From assembly GCA_031290325.1 (NCBI GenBank), contig JAITNU010000009.1, positions 1 to 5,335 of the forward strand: a stretch of 5,335 bases of DNA. Direction: 5' to 3'. Made by a program: the position numbers and the translations under genes. Positions 4,354 to 5,335 of this stretch are shown in pieces. Numbering within the stretch: position 1 is the stretch's first letter; each line of letters starts with the position of its first letter. The notes below the pieces were generated by a model that was given only the letters and a program-made list of their open reading frames with translations, made no database searches and was not told the origin of the DNA. The DNA is from Treponema sp. (GTDB taxonomy: Bacteria > Spirochaetota > Spirochaetia > Treponematales > Breznakiellaceae).

Positions 4354-5335
4354 TCATCCTGGATTTCGGGAGCCAGACCACCCAGCTCATAGACCGGCGC
4401 ATCCGGGACCTGGGGGTATACACGGAAATCATCCCTGGGGACAGCCCCCTCACCGACCTGGGAAGCCAAACCGGCGACCAGGTCCGGGGTATCATCCTTT
4501 CCGGTTCCCCTGAATCGGTCTATACGCCTGCGGGGGCTGTGCCGGACCAAAGGCTCTACACCTGCGGCCTGCCCCTCCTGGGGATCTGCTATGGCCTCCA
4601 GCGCATGACCCAGGATCAGGGCGGCCTGGTGGAGCCCCTCCCGGAGCGGGAATACGGCGCTATTGGCGTAACCATAACCATACCTCCTGCTATACCGGAA
4701 CATGCCGCCCGTTTTCTCACGGGTTTCGATAGCACGGTCCCCTGCTCTCCGCTCCTCACCCGGTTCACTGCCTGGATGAGCCACGGCGATACCCTGACCC
4801 ATTTGGCTCCAGGCTTCCGGGAATACGGGAAGAGCGATACCGGTTACCCTGCGGTGGTGATCCACGAATCGAAGCCCTGGTTCGGGCTCCAGTTTCACCC
4901 GGAGGTAACCCACTGCGAGGGGGGTACGGAGATCCTCGCCGCCTTTGTGTTCGGGATCTGCGCCTGCAAAGCCGGCTGGACCATGGAACACTACCTTGAG
5001 GAGATTCAGGCAGCCCTGCGCACCCAGATCGGCGCGAACCCGGTGCTGCTCCTCATCTCAGGGGGGGTTGATTCCACGGTGGCCGGGGCGCTCCTCCTCA
5101 AGACCCTGGAAAGCGGCCAGGTTCATCTCATGTACATGGACACGGGACTGATGCGGAAAGATGAAACCAAGACAGTCACGGCCACCCTGGAAGGGCTTGG
5201 CGCCCGGCACCTGCACATCATGCATTGCGAAGCGGAATTCCTCGCTGCCCTCAAGGGCCTTGAAGACCCGGAGGCAAAGCGCAAGGCCATCGGGGACCTG
5301 TTCATCACCATTCAGGAACGGGAAGTGGCCCGCCT
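4341..5335 (+). CDS. guaA: GMP synthase (glutamine-hydrolysing), N-terminal part
   Basis: GuaA converts XMP to GMP with ATP and ammonia taken from glutamine, the last step of GMP synthesis in the cytosol. The 331 visible codons cover the glutamine amidotransferase domain (about 1-205) and the start of the ATP pyrophosphatase domain. Key features are the opening IIILDFGSQTTQLI, nucleophile C83 in LLGICYG, WMSHGD (145-150), H186 and E188 in QFHPEVTH, the PP-loop SGGVDS (240-245), and KRKAIGDLFI (313-322). The C-terminal dimerisation domain lies beyond the right edge. GTG at 4341 is chosen because it precedes the conserved DKIIILDFGSQ, has AGGA upstream, and the frame is closed by TGA at 4308-4310 with no other start between. 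It overlaps purA by 13 bases. Where the family usually has LSGGPES this protein has LSGSPES (53-59). Confidence 0.97.
   Translation, partial: MDKIIILDFGSQTTQLIDRRIRDLGVYTEIIPGDSPLTDLGSQTGDQVRGIILSGSPESVYTPAGAVPDQRLYTCGLPLLGICYGLQRMTQDQGGLVEPLPEREYGAIGVTITIPPAIPEHAARFLTGFDSTVPCSPLLTRFTAWMSHGDTLTHLAPGFREYGKSDTGYPAVVIHESKPWFGLQFHPEVTHCEGGTEILAAFVFGICACKAGWTMEHYLEEIQAALRTQIGANPVLLLISGGVDSTVAGALLLKTLESGQVHLMYMDTGLMRKDETKTVTATLEGLGARHLHIMHCEAEFLAALKGLEDPEAKRKAIGDLFITIQEREVAR

Noticed and set aside
4401..4520. LSGSPES in GuaA in place of the usual LSGGPES as a sign of a defective enzyme
   Set aside because: It is a single small-residue change next to fully conserved catalytic Cys, His, Glu and PP-loop motifs, so loss of function is not supported.
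4305..4991. A 228-codon open frame on the minus strand opposite guaA
   Set aside because: It lies wholly over the purA end and guaA, whose + strand protein has all the expected catalytic motifs. The antisense product is rich in Gly, Arg and Pro with no recognisable domain, as expected of the shadow of a GC-rich gene.
1..5335. Mobile elements, CRISPR arrays, phage or defence genes
   Set aside because: No transposase or integrase motif, no long terminal inverted repeats, no regularly spaced direct repeats and no known defence domain were found on either strand.

Overview
The window comes from a bacterial chromosome. Coding regions are moderately GC-rich and the gaps between genes are AT-rich. 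The best guess for the source is a spirochaete of the Treponema type, possibly a gut symbiont. This rests on the overall look of the proteins and on a tRNA without an encoded CCA end, and is only a weak inference. All recognisable genes are housekeeping or broadly conserved. No mobile element, CRISPR array, phage gene or defence cassette is visible.

Layout. The left edge (1-198, +) is the C-terminal tail of an unrecognised protein, closed by a good rho-independent terminator. Converging on it from the right is a 795-residue radical SAM protein (348-2735, -). It is a fusion of a cobalamin-binding-like domain, a radical SAM domain with CX3CX2C, a four-Cys cluster and a DUF2344-type domain, and its biochemical role is unknown. 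Divergent from it is a tRNA-Pro(CGG) gene (2845-2916, +) behind an almost perfect sigma-70-type promoter. After a 210-base gap comes purA (3127-4353, +, adenylosuccinate synthetase). It overlaps by 13 bases the GTG-started guaA (4341 to the right edge, +, GMP synthase), which is cut off by the window after 331 codons.

How the genes work together. PurA and GuaA act on the two arms that leave IMP. PurA commits IMP to AMP using GTP, and GuaA finishes GMP from XMP using ATP. The 13-base overlap suggests one transcript with coupled translation, so the two arms would be made together. The radical SAM gene is transcribed in the opposite direction and has no evident link to purines.

The most interesting part is the gap before purA. 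The purA start codon has no Shine-Dalgarno sequence. An in-frame stop just upstream prevents any longer protein, and an extended -10 motif lies exactly where it would place transcription start on the A of the ATG. Further upstream is a 12-codon micro-ORF with a strong ribosome binding site. It begins Met-Pro-Pro, sits next to the tRNA-Pro gene, and its binding site can pair with two alternative downstream C-rich segments. These are inferences from sequence only, and no established new system can be claimed here.
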